A DNA stretch of 64,000 nt from Macrotis lagotis (lineage: Eukaryota; Chordata; Mammalia; Peramelemorphia; Peramelidae), in assembly GCF_037893015.1 (NCBI RefSeq), contig NC_133658.1:426775890-426839889 (forward strand), given 5' to 3'. The notes under the pieces are model-generated. The model did no database searches, had not been told where the DNA came from, and saw only the letters and a list, made by a program, of their open reading frames with translations. Positions 42,935-54,432 of this stretch are shown here, piece by piece; positions within the stretch are counted from its first letter, which is position 1; each line of letters begins with the position of its first letter. The translations under genes were made by a program, and so were the position numbers.

Positions 42935-45900
42935 TTATTTTTAAATTATATGCAAAGATATTTTTCAAAATTCATTTTTGCAAGAATTTTTAGTTCTACA
43001 TTTCCCCTCTCCCATTATGTGAGTAATTTGATATAGATTATACATGTACAATCATGTAAGACATATTTCCATGTTAGTCATATTATGAAAGAAGAATCAG
43101 AACAAAGGGAAAAGTCATAAGAAAGATAAAACAAAATAAAAATTAAAAAAATGAAAATAGTATGTTTTGGTCTACATTCAGGCTCCATAGTTATTTCTCT
43201 GGATGTGAAAGACATTTTCCATTACAAGGCTTTTAGAATTGTCTTTGATCATTATATTGCTGAGAAGAGCTAAATCTGTCATAATGGATCACCATACCAT
43301 GTTGCTATTAAGATATACAATCATGTCTTGGTTCTGTTGACTTCACTCAGCATTGGTTCATGTAAGTCCTTCCAGGTTTTCTGAAATCCATATGCTCAAG
43401 ATTTCTTACAGAAAAATTTCATGCTATCACACTTCATATACCATAATTTGTTCAGCCATTCCCCAATTGATGAGCATTCCCTCAGTTTCCAATCTTTTGT
43501 CAATACAAATAGAGCTGCTATGAATATTTTTACATATGTGAGTTTTTTTTCTTTACTGTCTCTTGTGATCTCTTTGGGCTATAGATGATCTCTTTGGTGA
43601 TAATGCTAGATCAAAAGATATACATAGTTTTATTTCTGTTTGGGCATAGTTCCAAATTGCTCTCCAAAATGATTGGATCAGTTCACAGCTCCACCAACAA
43701 TGCATTAGTGTTCCAGTTTTTCCATATCCCATCTAACATTTTTCATTTTCCTTTTTTGTCCTATTAGTCAATCTGATAGGTATGAGTTGTTACCTCAGAG
43801 TTGTTTTAAATTGTATTTCTCTAATCAATAAAGATTTAGAGCATTTTTCATATGACTTTAGAGAGATTTAATTTCTTCATCTGAAAAATGCCTGATCATA
43901 TCTTTTGAACATTTATTACTTGGAGAATTACTTGTATTCTTATTAAATTGACTCAGTTCTCTATATATTTTAGAAATTAATATTTTGTCAGAAATGATGA
44001 CTATAAATATTATTTTCTGGCTTTCTACATTCCTTCTAATCTTGCTTGCATTGATTTTATTTGTATAGACATTTTTGTGATCAAAATTATTCATTTAGCC
44101 TTTTATAATGTTCTCTATCTCTTGTTGGGTCAAACTATTCCCCTTTCTATAGATGAGGTAGATAAACTAGTCTTTGTTCTTCTAATTGATCTATGGTATC
44201 AAGCTTTATTCTAAATCATGTACCCATTTTGACCTTATTTTTGTATAAAGTGTGAGATGTATGTCTATACTTAGGTTCTGCCTTACTATTTTCAAGTTTT
44301 CTCAGAATTTTATTTTTGTCAAATAGTGAGTTCTTATCCTAGATCTAGAGTCTTTGAATTTATCAAACAGTCGATTACCATAGTCATTTACTATTGTTTC
44401 TGTTGTCACTGATCCATCACTCTATTTCTTAGCTAGTTCTAAACAGTTTTAAAGATTTTCATTTTATAATATAGTTTTAGATCTGGTGCAGCTAGGCCAC
44501 CATCCTTTTAATTTTTTTTCATTAATTCACTTATTATTCATGACCTTTTGTTCCTCCAGATGAATTTTGTTATCATTTTTTAACACTATAAACTAATTCT
44601 TTTTGGTAGTTTAATTGGTCTGGCACTGAATAAGTAGATTAACTTAAGTACAATTTTTATTTTTATTTAATTGGCTCTATCTACTCATGAGAAATTTACA
44701 TTTTTCCAATTGCTTAGATTTGACTGTAATTGTATAAAAAATGTTATGTAATTGTCTTCATATAAATTCTGGGTTTGTTTTGGAATGTAGACTCTCAAGT
44801 ATTTTATGCTGTCTAAATTTACTTTAAATGGAATTTCTCTTTCTATCTCTTGCTGCTAGGTTTTATTAGGAATGGAAATTCTGATGATTTATGTGAGTAT
44901 TTGATATCCTACAACTTTTCTAAAGTTGTTAATTGTTTCAAGGTAGTTTTTAGTTGATTTTCTAGGATTCTCTAACTAAACCTTCATATCATCTGCAAAA
45001 TATGAATTTTGTTTCCTTATTGCCTATTCTAATCCCTTCAGTTTTTTTCTCTTTCTGCTACACTTAATATTTCTAATACAAAATTGTATAATAATATTGG
45101 CAACAGGTATTTTTGTTTTACCCCTAATCTTATTGGGAATGCTTCTAGCTTCTCTCCACTGCATGTAATGGCTGCTACTGATTTTTAGATAGATACTTCT
45201 TATTATTTTAATGAAAACTCCAATTATTCCTAGCACACTAGTGTTTTTAATAGAAATGGGTTATATTTTGTCCAAAACTCTTTCAGTATCTATTGAGACA
45301 ATCGTATGATTTCTGGTAGTTTTGCTATTGATATGGCCAAATATGCTGACAGTTTTTCTAATATTGAACTAACCCTATATTCCAGGTACAAAAACCATAT
45401 TGGCCATATTGTACAAATATCAAATATCATATCCTAATATATAATTTATATGATAAATTTCTGTAATCTTTTTACAAATATTTTATTTAAAATTTTTCTT
45501 TAGGGCAATTGGTCTATAATTTTTTTCCTCTGTTTTTGTACTTTTTGGCTCAGATATCATCTCCATACTGGTGTCATAAAACAAATTTGGCAGGACTACT
45601 TCCCCTGTTTTTTCAAACAGTTGATATAGAATTACGGTTAACTGTTTTTTAAATGTTTGGTATAATTCACTTGTAAATTCATATGTTCCTGGAGATGTTT
45701 TCTTAGGGATTTCATTAATGACTTGTTCCATTTCATTGTCTGAATGAAATTATTTAAATATTTTATTCCTTCCTCTGTTCATCTGAGAAACTTGTAATTT
45801 TCTAAATATTAATTCATTTCACTTAGCTTGTTAGATTTAATTGGGCAAAATAGTCCCAAATTGCAACTAGCATCTACTTCTTTGGTGGTGAATTCCCCCA

Positions 45901-46735
45901 CTTCAGTTGTTATCAATCAAATCAAGCATGAATTTACCTAATTTATTGTTTTTTCTCATAAAACCAATCTTTGTATTATTTATTAGTTCTATAATTTTCT
46001 TAATTGCAAAGCTTTAAAATTTCTCCTTTGATTTTTCAGAATTTCTAATTTTCTATTTAAGTGGGAATTTTTAATTTGTTCTTTCTCTAGCTTTTTTACT
46101 TCATGCCCAATTCATTGGTCTCCTTTTTCTCTATTTTATTCATATAAGTATTTAGAGATATAAAATTTTCCCTAGAATTACTTTGACTACACATCAGAAG
46201 TTTTATTATGATGTGTTATTATTGTCATTGTCATGGAGGCAATTATTGTTTCTATGATTTGTTGTTTAATCCTCTCATTCTTTAAAATTAGGATATTTAA
46301 TTTCTTATTATTTTTAGTCTATCTTTTCATTACCTATAATTTTTAAAGTATCATGATCTGAAAAGTATGAATTTAATATTTCTGCCTTTCTGCATTTTTT
46401 TGTAAGATGCCTTAATACATTGTCAGTTTTTGTGTAGGTGTCATGTACCACTGAGAAAAAAATATATATATTCCATGCTATTACCTATAAGGTTTTCCTA
46501 GCTATCTATTATATCTGGCTTTTCTAAAATTCCATTCACTTCAATTTTTTCTTCTTTGTTTTGTGGTTAGATTTATCTAATTCTGAAAGAGTGAGATTGA
46601 GATCTCCCATTAATTGTTTTGCTATCCATGTCATCCTGTAACTCATTTTACTTCTCTGAAAATTTATATGCTTACCATTTGTTGCATATATGTTTAGAAT
46701 TGATATTACTTCTCAATCATATATTTTAGGCTAAT
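42935..46735 (-). mobile_element. 5'-truncated L1, antisense
   Basis: Read right to left: ORF2 from within the endonuclease (46,735) through RT (45,024-45,731) and the C-terminal region (43,560-44,500), then a 3' UTR ending near 42,935. Landmarks: 'ggatcagttcacagctccac' (43,675), 'agccattccccaattgatga' (43,453), 'ccaggttttctgaaatccat' (43,373). About 3.8 kb. Many frame breaks; more diverged than the L1 at 22,536. No target duplication was seen. Confidence 0.85.
45024..45731 (-). pseudogene. L1 ORF2 reverse transcriptase remnants
   Basis: 45,483-45,731: 'MEQVINEIPKKTSPGTYEFT', 'YQTFKKQLTVILYQLFEKTG', 'VVLPNLFYDTSMEMIS', 'EEKNYRPIALKKN', the L1 RT fingers region (family: [28 protein letters not shown]). 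45,024-45,236: 'FIKIIRSIYLKISSS', 'EARSIPNKIRGKT', the next RT segment. Catalytic FADD was not found intact. Confidence 0.85.
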
Positions 46736-48224
46736 TGTAAAGTCCTTGGAATTGGGATGATGTTGCAAGCGGAAAGAAAATTTGGTCATGCTTTAGAGTT
46801 TGTCTATAAAATATCAATCAAATTTAGAATTCCAGACTGTAGGAAATATAACATTCCAGTAAAAACAAGAAGAAACTGTTTTGTGGAGAAAAATTGGAGA
46901 AACTTTAGGATTGGCCTTTGTCTAGGTATTCTCAACTCAAACTCTTTTGTTCAGAGGAGGATTTTGCAAGCTTCAAAGGGTCCCAAAGATTTTGGATTTC
47001 CCACATTATCTTTAGTGTTTTAATGGAACCCATAAATCAGTCTGTGTAAGAGTCTGCATTGGGACCTAAGGATAGATTGACTATACAGATTTGTGGCTCC
47101 ACAAGGAATCCAGCAAAACTTCTATACTGTAGCAAAGGGAGACTTCTTGAGTATCTAATGAAGAAAATAAAAGGGCTTCCAACAACTAGAGATTATAAGT
47201 TACCCCTTTGTCATAAGTGCCATATAACTTGAGCTCACTTTCTTGGCTGGATGTCCTGATTTACTACTGGTTTGGAGATATGTAACAGACTTTGAGAGAG
47301 GAATGCTTTGAACCTATTCTCATTATAACTCTTTAGGGAATAAAAATTTCCATAAGGGCTCATGATCTATAGTGCTAGCAAAACATTATAATCATTCAAA
47401 AGTACCACTACAGATTGAAAGAGATTAAGTTCTGATAAACTTACTTATCAGTGTGAGTAGAAAGTTTGAATAAAGACTCAGATAATTCATTACATTTATT
47501 AGTTATATGTTTTATTGGACATAATGTACATCTAAAACATATTCAAGTAGTAACTTAAAAGGATGAGGTGAAGATGAAGTGAACAATATTTCAAAAATAT
47601 TTTTATGTTAACAATATATAAAAATTATTGTTCTCATTCAAATATTAACAATCATATTTTACTGAGAACAGTATGATAAAATATGCTTAATCATTTAATA
47701 AAGTTCCATTTCTAATTTTATTTTATGGTGATAATTGCTTTTAATGCCTGATATAGCTGAAAAATAACTCAAAAATTCATAAATGCATATATAAGCAGTA
47801 ATATTGTGATTATTAAATCATGATACTCTATCAATGACATCTGCCCACTATGAAAAATGGTTCTTGTTCTTATTGAAATTATGTTAGTAAATTTCTGTTT
47901 TCACAGATTCAATTAGTTGTTCTGGCAAATTAATCAGGAATTGTTTACTTTTAAATGTTTTTAATAAAGGAATTTAAAGCCTACTGAAACTCTTCATTTG
48001 AGAGATGTTAAAACAGGCTAGAAAATTGTTTCCAAGGTCTTCAAGAATACAGATCTGAGAGTTTTTATAGTGAATACACAATGTTTTTTTGACAACAAAA
48101 GCTTAGTTTTTAATGTCTTGATTTGAAGGGTTGGTTTTATACTATGACTTGCTTATATTTAAGGGCACAATATGCATTTTGGGTAAGATTTTTTTAATTG
48201 AATATAATAAGCTTTAAGCTGCAT
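46736..48224. other. Unassigned sequence, no gene seen
   Basis: No repeat or gene recognised. The 88-codon plus-strand frame at 46,757-47,023 lacks any known domain. 47,500-48,190 is very AT-rich. Confidence 0.5.
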
Positions 48225-48600
48225 TTAAACTGTACAGTTCCTTCTCTGTATGTGGAGAGTATTTTGAATCACAAATCTTTTAGAATTGTCTTTGATTATT
48301 GGACTGCTGAAAAGAACATGTCCATCACAGCTGATTATCAAACAATGTTGTTATTAATGTGCATAATGTTCTTCCAGTTCTGTTTATTTCATTCAGAATC
48401 AGTCCATTTAAGTCCTTCCATACTTTGGGAATGCTTCTAGCTTCTCCTCAGTACATGTAACTCTTGTTGATGGTTTTAAATAGATACTTCTCATTCTTTT
48501 AAGGAACATCAAATTAATTCCTTTGTTCTCTTGTGCTGCTTTTTTTTGGAATTCTTTAAAATTTAATCTGCATTAAAAACATTTTCTCCATCACTTTCTT
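48225..48600 (-). mobile_element. Internally deleted L1 fragment
   Basis: 48,225-48,425 is L1 3' UTR ('atgtccatcacagctgatta', 'tgttcttccagttctgttta'). At about 48,426 it passes directly into an RT-region segment ('tgggaatgcttctagcttct', 'agatacttctcattctttta'), skipping some 1.5 to 2 kb of ORF2 present in the L1 at 42,935. It ends where a HAL1-like element starts. Confidence 0.7.
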
Positions 48601-49424
48601 TATTTTGATTTTTTTGGTTTATTTAGTTTGCATTATTAGAATAATTTCATTATAAGAGCAAACATAACTCCCCACCCCTCCTAAGAAGATGAGAAACCTC
48701 AAGAATAGTGAGAGAAAAAAATATGCTTCAGTCTAGGTTCAGATTCCAATGGCTGTCTCTGGTGTGAGTTGCCTTCTTTATCATAAGTTCACCAGAGAAG
48801 TTGCTTCAATATTTTTCTCACAGTTACTATTACTAGCTGTAATTCCCTCTACTCTATTCTTCCCACTCTCATTTATTCTATTCTCTCTCTCTCTCCTTTC
48901 ATCCTTTCCCTGTTCAAATGTGTGTTGTATCTGAATATGCCCTCCCACAATCTTCCCTCTCTTCTGTCACCTATTCCTCCCTTCCCTCTCCCAATTCCTC
49001 CTTATCCCATCCATTTCTTCTCATTTTTCTCTAGCGTAAGATAGATTTCTATACCCTATTAAATGTGTATGTTATTTCCTCTCTGAGTCATTTCTGATGA
49101 GAATGAAGGCTCACTCTTTCCCCCTTGCCTTCCCCCATCTTCCTCCATTGAAAAAGCTTTTTCTTGACCCTTATGTGAAATTTCTTAGCTCCATCTTCCT
49201 CTCCTTTCTCTTCCTCCCAGTAATTCCTTTTATCTCCCATTGACTCCATCTTTTTACTATATTATACCATTGTATTCCACTTCTTCCTGTGCCCTGTCTA
49301 TATATTCTCCTTCTAACAGCTCTTATAAATAAGGAAGTTCATATGAGTTATTAGTATCTTTTTCCCATGCAGGAATACAAACATTTCAATATCATTAAAT
49401 TTCTCATTAGTTCTCATCCATTCC

Positions 49425-50503
49425 CTCTATGGTTCACCAGAATCCTGTACTTGCAAATCAAACTTTCTGTTCAGCTCTGGTTGTTTCAATAGGAAAGTTC
49501 GCAAGTCCCCTGTTTCATTGAGAGTCCATCTTTTCCCCTGAAAGAAGATGTTCAGTTTTGTTGGGTAGTTGATTCTCGGTTGTAAACCAAGATCTTTTGC
49601 CTTCCAGAATATCATATTCTAATCCCTATGAGCCCTTAAGGTAGATGCTGCCAGATCCTGTGTAATCCTGACTACATAGTCACGGTGGTTGAATTGTTTG
49701 TTTCTGGCTGCTTTTAGTGTTTCCTCTTTGATCTGGGAGTTTTGGAATTTGGCTATAATATTCTTTTGGGATCTCTTTCAGGAGGTGATCAGTGAATTCC
49801 TTCAATTTCTATTTTACCCTCTGCTTCTAGGATCTCAGGGCAATTTTGCTGTACTATTTAATGAAAAATGAAATCTAGGCTCTTTTCCTGGTCATGACTT
49901 TCAGGTAGCCCAGTAATTTTAAAATTATTTCTTCTGGATTTGTTTTTGAGATCAGTTGGTTTTCCAATGAGATATTTCACAGTTCCTACTAATTTTTGCC
50001 TTTTTTGAAGAAGTTTTATTTCTTCCTGATTTCTTTCAAAGTCATCCGCTTCCTTTAGTTTCATTCTGTATTTGAAGGAGTTATTTTCTTCAGCAAGCTT
50101 TTTTATCTCCTTTTCCAGCTGGCCAATTATGCTGTTTAAGACATTCTTCTCCTCATTTCCTTTTTGTTTTGTTTTTTCATTTGGCCTAAACTTGTTTTTA
50201 ACATATTCTTTTCTTCAGTTTTTTTTTTTTTTGTATTTATTTTACCAAGCTGCTGATTTGGTTTTCAATATTTTTTTCTGCATCACTCTCATTTCTCCTC
50301 CCAATTTTTTTCTCTGCCTCCCTTAATTGCTTTTCAAAGTCTTTTTTTGAGCTCATCCATAATCTGAGCCCATTTTCTACTTCTCTTGGGGGTTTTGGAT
50401 ATGGAAGCTTCAATTTTTGTCATCATCTGAGTATGTGGTTTGATCTTCCATGGGACCAAAGTAATTTTCTTTGATCAGATACATCTTTTTCAGTTGTTTA
50501 CTC
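49425..50503 (-). pseudogene. ORF1 of the outer HAL1-like element, broken
   Basis: N-terminus from 50,503 reads 'MSKQLKKMYLIKENYFGPME' and 'DQTTYSDDDKN' before a stop. A middle piece at 49,858-50,064 reads 'KYLIGKPTDLKNKSRRNNFK', 'ITGLPESHDQEKSLDFIF', the region leading into the RRM. The C-terminal piece, 49,427-49,615, reads 'AKDLGLQPRINYPTKLNIFF', 'QGKRWTLNETGDLRTFLLKQ', 'PELNRKFDLQVQ', the C-terminal RNA-binding domain. Several frame breaks. Confidence 0.85.
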
Positions 50504-50740
50504 ATTTCCTCAGCCCAAGACTAATTTAAGCAACTCCAAGACTTTGGAGTTTTTTTGGGACACCCAACTGGGACCTTTATTCTCCAAGGTCTTCTCTCTT
50601 GCCTGTGCTTTGATATGTAGATGACAACAGCCACTTCCCTCTGTCCTTTAGCTATGAGGAGGATTCCTGCTATTTTAGTATGGAAGACCAAACTGCAACC
50701 TGGATCTGAGTGTGGGAAAACAGCAGAGTTCTGTCCTAGG

Positions 50741-50758
50741 GAGAGCAGAGAGATTTCT
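50741..50758. repeat. Target site duplication of the inner HAL1-like element, left
   Basis: 'gagagcagagagatttct', 18 bases, identical to 53,982-53,999. It lies next to the T-run that is the complement of the element's poly(A) tail. Perfect identity argues for a fairly recent insertion. Confidence 0.95.
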
Positions 50759-50954
50759 TTTTTTTTTTTTTAAATTTATTTTTTATTCTTATTTTGTACA
50801 AATGTTTTTTTTACATTAATAAAATATTCTTGTTTACAAGTAAACAAAATACCCCTCCTCCCCCATGAATATAGATAGACTTGCTTGGGTGAAAAAAGTA
50901 AAGGGGAGAGAAAAAAATTAAAATTAAAAAAAAAACAATAGTAATAATTGTAGG

Positions 50955-51110
50955 TATGGCCAGGTGGCTCAATGCATGAAGCACCAGCCCTGGAGCCATG
51001 AGCACCCGAGCCCATATCCAGCCTTGTAAACCCAACAATCACCCAGCCATGTGACATGAAAGCCACCCGATCCTCACTGCCCTGCAAAAACCAAAAAACA
51101 AAAAAAAAGA
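50955..51110 (+). repeat. SINE in the inner element's 3' region (copy-specific)
   Basis: 'tggccaggtggctcaatgca', 'agcaccagccctggagccat', 'cccagccatgtgacatgaaa', ending with 'aaaaaccaaaaaacaaaaa'. Not present at this place in the copies at 21,566, 48,601 or 55,685. Confidence 0.75.
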
Positions 51111-51141
51111 TCCAAAATAATATAAAATTGTAATAATAGTA

Positions 51142-51300
51142 GGGGTGGCTGGGTGGCAGACAGAGCATTGGCCCCTGAGCCAGTAGCACCTGGGTCCAAA
51201 TCCGGCCCCAGACACCCAAAGATCACCCCGCTATGTGGCCCCAGGCAAGCCATCCAGCCCCACTTGCCCTGCACCCTCCCCCAAATAATAATAACAAAAA
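51142..51300 (+). repeat. Second SINE in the inner element's 3' region
   Basis: 'ggggtggctgggtggcagac', 'gagccagtagcacctgggtc', 'gctatgtggccccaggcaag', A-rich end. It follows the first after about 30 bases, in the same orientation, and is absent from the other copies. Confidence 0.75.
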
Positions 51301-51492
51301 ATGTGCTTGAGTCTTTGTTCCAACACCAACAACTCTGTCATGGGTGGATCTCATTCTTTATGATAAGTCCATCACAAAAGTTACTTCCATATTTTTCCAC
51401 CATTGCCATTGCTGATCGCAACTCCCTCCTTTCTTATTTCTCCACTACTATGTACTCTATTTTCTCTCTCCTTTCACTCTGACTCTACTGTA

Positions 51493-51645
51493 GGGTCATT
51501 GACTGGCTCAGCAGACAGATCCCTGGTCCTGGGGCCAAGAAGCCCTGAGCCCCCATACCACCCCTTAGGCCCAGAATCCACCTGGCCCTATGGTCCTGGG
51601 CAGGCCTTCCAATCCCAGTCCCTTGCAAGAAGTAAGAAAGAAAAT
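51493..51645 (+). repeat. SINE at the shared 3'-region site
   Basis: 'gactggctcagcagacagat', 'ccctggtcctggggccaaga', 'atggtcctgggcaggccttc', ending 'agaagtaagaaagaaaatg'. The last part is nearly the same as in the 56,199 copy ('agaagtaaaaaagaaaatg'), and the flanks match ('ctctgac' before, 'ttatatctgaccactctccc' after), which shows a common origin of the insertion. Confidence 0.8.
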
Positions 51646-52103
51646 GTATTATATCTGACCACTCTCCCCCCATGGTCCATCCTCTCCTCCTTTATTCACA
51701 TCCCCACCCCTTCCCCCTGCTCCCCCCCTCATTCTTACTCCAGATGCCTATACCCCATTGAGTATATATGCTGTTTCCTCTCCTAGCCACCTCTGATGAG
51801 AGCAAGGTTCCCTCATTCCCCCTTGCCTACCCCCTTCCATATCATTGCAATAGCTCATTGTAATAAAAAAAAAAACTTATGTGAAATATCTTGGACTCTT
51901 CCCCCTCTCCTTTTTCTTTCTCCCATTCCATTTCCCTTTTTTTCTATTGGCTCCATTTTTACACCATATTTTATCTTTGAATTCAGCTTTCTCCTGCACT
52001 TCAACTATAAAAGCTCTCTCTACCTGCTCCATTAACTGAGAAGGTTCATATGAGTATTATCACTGTCATTTTTCTATGCAGGAATACATGTAGTTCATCC
52101 TCA

Positions 52104-53225
52104 TTAAGTCCAGCATATTTCCCCCCTCTCCTCCAATCTCCATGCTTCACCTGTTTCCTGTACCCGAAAATCAAACCTTCTGTTCAGCTCTGGCCATTCC
52201 AAAAGGAACATTTGAAATTCCCCTGGTTCATTGAAAGTCCATCTTTTTCCCTGGAAGAGGACATTCACCCTTGCTGGGTAGTTCATTCTTGGCTGCATTC
52301 TAAGCTCTTTTGCTTTCCGGTATATTGTATTCCAAGCCCTATGAGCTTCCAATGTATTTGCTGCCAAGTCCTGTGTGATCCTGACTGCAGCTCCATGATA
52401 CTTGAACTGTGTGCTTCTGGCGGCTTGTAACATTTTCTCCTTGACATGGGAATTCTGGAAGCTGGCTATAACATTCCTAGGGGTTGGTTCTTTGGCATCT
52501 CTTTCTCTGGGGGATTGGTGGGCTCTCTCCATTTCTATTTTGCCTCTGCTTCTAGAATATCAGGGCAATTTTCCTGTAGTAATTCTTTGAAAATGATGTC
52601 AAGGCTCTTTTCTTGATCATGACTTTCAGATATTCCAATAATTTTTAAATTATCTTTCCTAAGTCTGTTTTCCATATCAGTTGTTTTTTCAAAGAAATAT
52701 TTCACATTTTCTTCTAATTTTTCATTTTTTTTTGTTTTGAAGTATTGATTCCTGATTTCTGGTAAATTCATTAATCTCCCTGAATTCTATTCTTTGTCTG
52801 AAGGATTTGTTCTCCTCAGAGAGTTTTCTTATCTCTTTTTCCATCTGGCCAATTTTACTTTTTAAAGCATTCTTCTCCTCAATAACTTTTTGAACTGTTT
52901 TATCCATTTGACCTAAGCTGGTTTTTAGCATGCTATTTTCTTCAGCAATTTTTTGGATTTCCTTGACTAAGCTGCTCACTTCATTTTCATGTTTTTCCTG
53001 CATCTCTCTCCTTTCTTTTCCCAGTTTTTCTTCCAACTCCCTCATTTGATTTTCAAAGTCTTTTCTGAGCTCTGTCATAGCCTGAGCCCAATTTCTGTTT
53101 TTCTTGGAGTCCTTAGATGCAGGAGCTTGTGCTTCCTCATCTTCAGACTGAGTATTTTGATCCTTCTTGGGCTCATTTGCAAAATATTTCTCAATAGTCT
53201 TCCTTTTGTTTCTCTGCTTGCTCAT
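52104..53225 (-). pseudogene. ORF1 of the inner HAL1-like element, nearly complete
   Basis: L1 ORF1-type RNA-binding protein. Three overlapping frames cover it. N-terminus 'MSKQRNKRKTIEKYFANEPK' followed by an acidic patch; a long coiled coil from about residue 50 to 155 ('LEEKLGKERREMQEKHENEV', 'IGQMEKEIRKLSEENKSFRQ'); then 'LEENVKYFFEKTTDMENRLR', 'IIGISESHDQEKSLDIIFKE' (RRM entry); then 'PRNVIASFQNSHVKEKMLQA', 'YPARVNVLFQGKRWTFNEPG', 'WPELNRRFDFRVQ' (RRM/CTD). Two frameshifts separate the pieces, one in an A-run near 52,725 and one near 52,535. The amount of decay is small. Family: ORF1p trimerises and coats LINE RNA; this copy no longer makes a full protein. Confidence 0.9.
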
Positions 53226-53981
53226 TTTCCCAGCCTGGGCCTGGTTTGGGGGTGCTTCCTGAGCTTTTGGGACACTCCCACAAGGGTCTCAGTGTGTGAG
53301 GCTCTATCCTCCCTCCTGGTCTGTGAATGACCATAAGCACCTCCCTCTGCCACAAGGCTGAGGTGGGGGGGCCCTGTTGTTCTATGGGGAGGCCTAGACT
53401 GCGATCAGGATCTTAATGTTGTCAGAGTCCCAGAGTCCTGTTCCAGGGGCAGAGGACTGAGCTTGAAGTTTCTCTTTACTCCCTTCCCTCAGTTTAATGG
53501 ACTTATGCCCTGGGGGCTCCTGCTTCCTGGCTCCACCTGCTTCTGTTTCCGGCTCTGGGCTGCAGAAAGACCAAGCTGCTCCCTGTGTGCCCCAAGGGCT
53601 GGGCTCCACTTGCTTGCTCTGGCAGAGGTCCTCCGCTGTTCCCCCACTTTGTGCTCAGGGCTCCTCGGAGTGCAGCTCAGGAGCCTCCTCTGCTGCTGTG
53701 ACCCGTGGCTCCCAGCGCTCTGGGGCTGCCTCCAGGAGGCTGAAGTTCTTTCACTCTGGCTGGCCACACCTCTGGCAGGCTGCCTCTCCGATCCTGGGGA
53801 GCAGAGCCTTTCTGCTCTTTTCCAGGTTACCTTGTGTAGGAGAACTGCCTCACTGGGTCCCTTTGTGGGTTCTGTCTCTCGAAAGTTTAATTAGAGTCCT
53901 TAGCTGAAGAGTTTTATCAGAGAGCTCCTAAGACTGGATCCCTTCTTGCCACCATCTTGGCTCCGCCCTCCTCAAAATCTC
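53226..53981 (-). promoter_or_regulatory. GC-rich 5' UTR / internal promoter region of the HAL1-like element
   Basis: Markedly richer in G+C than its surroundings, with the CCAAGATGGTGGC YY1-like site at its 5' border (complement at 53,945-53,960). By analogy with L1 this should be an internal RNA polymerase II promoter. On the opposite strand it holds two overlapping frames of 143 and 136 codons (53,463-53,894 and 53,497-53,907). Confidence 0.65.
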
Positions 53982-53999
53982 GAGAGCAGAGAGATTTCT
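53982..53999. repeat. Target site duplication of the inner HAL1-like element, right
   Basis: 'gagagcagagagatttct', identical to 50,741-50,758. The outer element's 5' UTR resumes with 'gcagtctctctgatcccctt'. Confidence 0.95.
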
Positions 54000-54432
54000 G
54001 CAGTCTCTCTGATCCCCTTACAGTCTGTGGGCTGTGCTCTGGAGGTGCAGGCTGGTTTTCCATTATTCCTGCTGCAGGTTATCTCCAAAGGGCTGCTGTG
54101 AGGCCAGTGCTCCTCAATCCACATGTGTTCTGGTGCAGCAGAGTTCTCTCACTGTCCCTTCAAGCTATTCCAAGTGATCCCTGAGCTGAGCTGGGCTGCC
54201 CTGGGCTGCTTGGCCAGGGGCTTTTTTCTAACCCCTGATCCTGGTAAAATACACTTTTCCTGTGGAACTTTGAAGTTATCTTGGACTGGGAAAATGTATC
54301 ACTCAGTCTTTCTGTGGGTTCTGACCCTCTAAATTTTGGCTAGAATCATAATTTGATGATTTTTGGAGTTTTTTGGGGAAGGAGTTTCCTGGAAATGCTT
54401 TCTTCATTCCATCATCTTGGCCCCCAACCCCA

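Larger units (their letters stand above)
50759..53981 (-). mobile_element. Complete HAL1-like element (ORF1-only LINE) nested in an older one
   Basis: About 3.2 kb between perfect 18-bp target duplications. From the right: 5' end 'ggagggcggagccaagatgg' (minus strand, compare the human L1 start GGAGGAGCCAAGATGGC), GC-rich 5' UTR to 53,226, ORF1 53,225-52,104 and a 1.3-kb 3' region with three embedded SINEs, ending in a T16-like run. No trace of ORF2, so the protein for copying must have come from a full L1. It interrupts the 5' UTR of the outer HAL1-like element. Confidence 0.9.
48601..54432 (-). mobile_element. Outer HAL1-like element (ORF1-only), split by a younger copy
   Basis: Consists of 48,601-50,740 and 54,000-54,432. 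From the right: 5' end with 'ccatcatcttggcccccaac' (complement of GCCAAGATGATGG), GC-richer 5' UTR, ORF1 (about 50,503 to 49,425), then about 0.8 kb of 3' region and a T-rich tail at 48,601. ORF1 passes straight into the 3' region with no ORF2, as in HAL1 ('half-L1') elements. ORF1 starts 'MSKQLKKMYLIKENYFGPME', matching the inner copy's 'MSKQRNKRKTIEKYF'. The SINE site near 48,920 is empty. A 7-bp flank match ('ctttatt', 48,598 and 54,434) is too short to be sure of. Confidence 0.75.

Noticed and set aside
50776-51274. Frames of 147, 75 and 66 codons on the minus strand
   Set aside because: They read through two embedded SINEs and a LINE 3' region and contain no domain.
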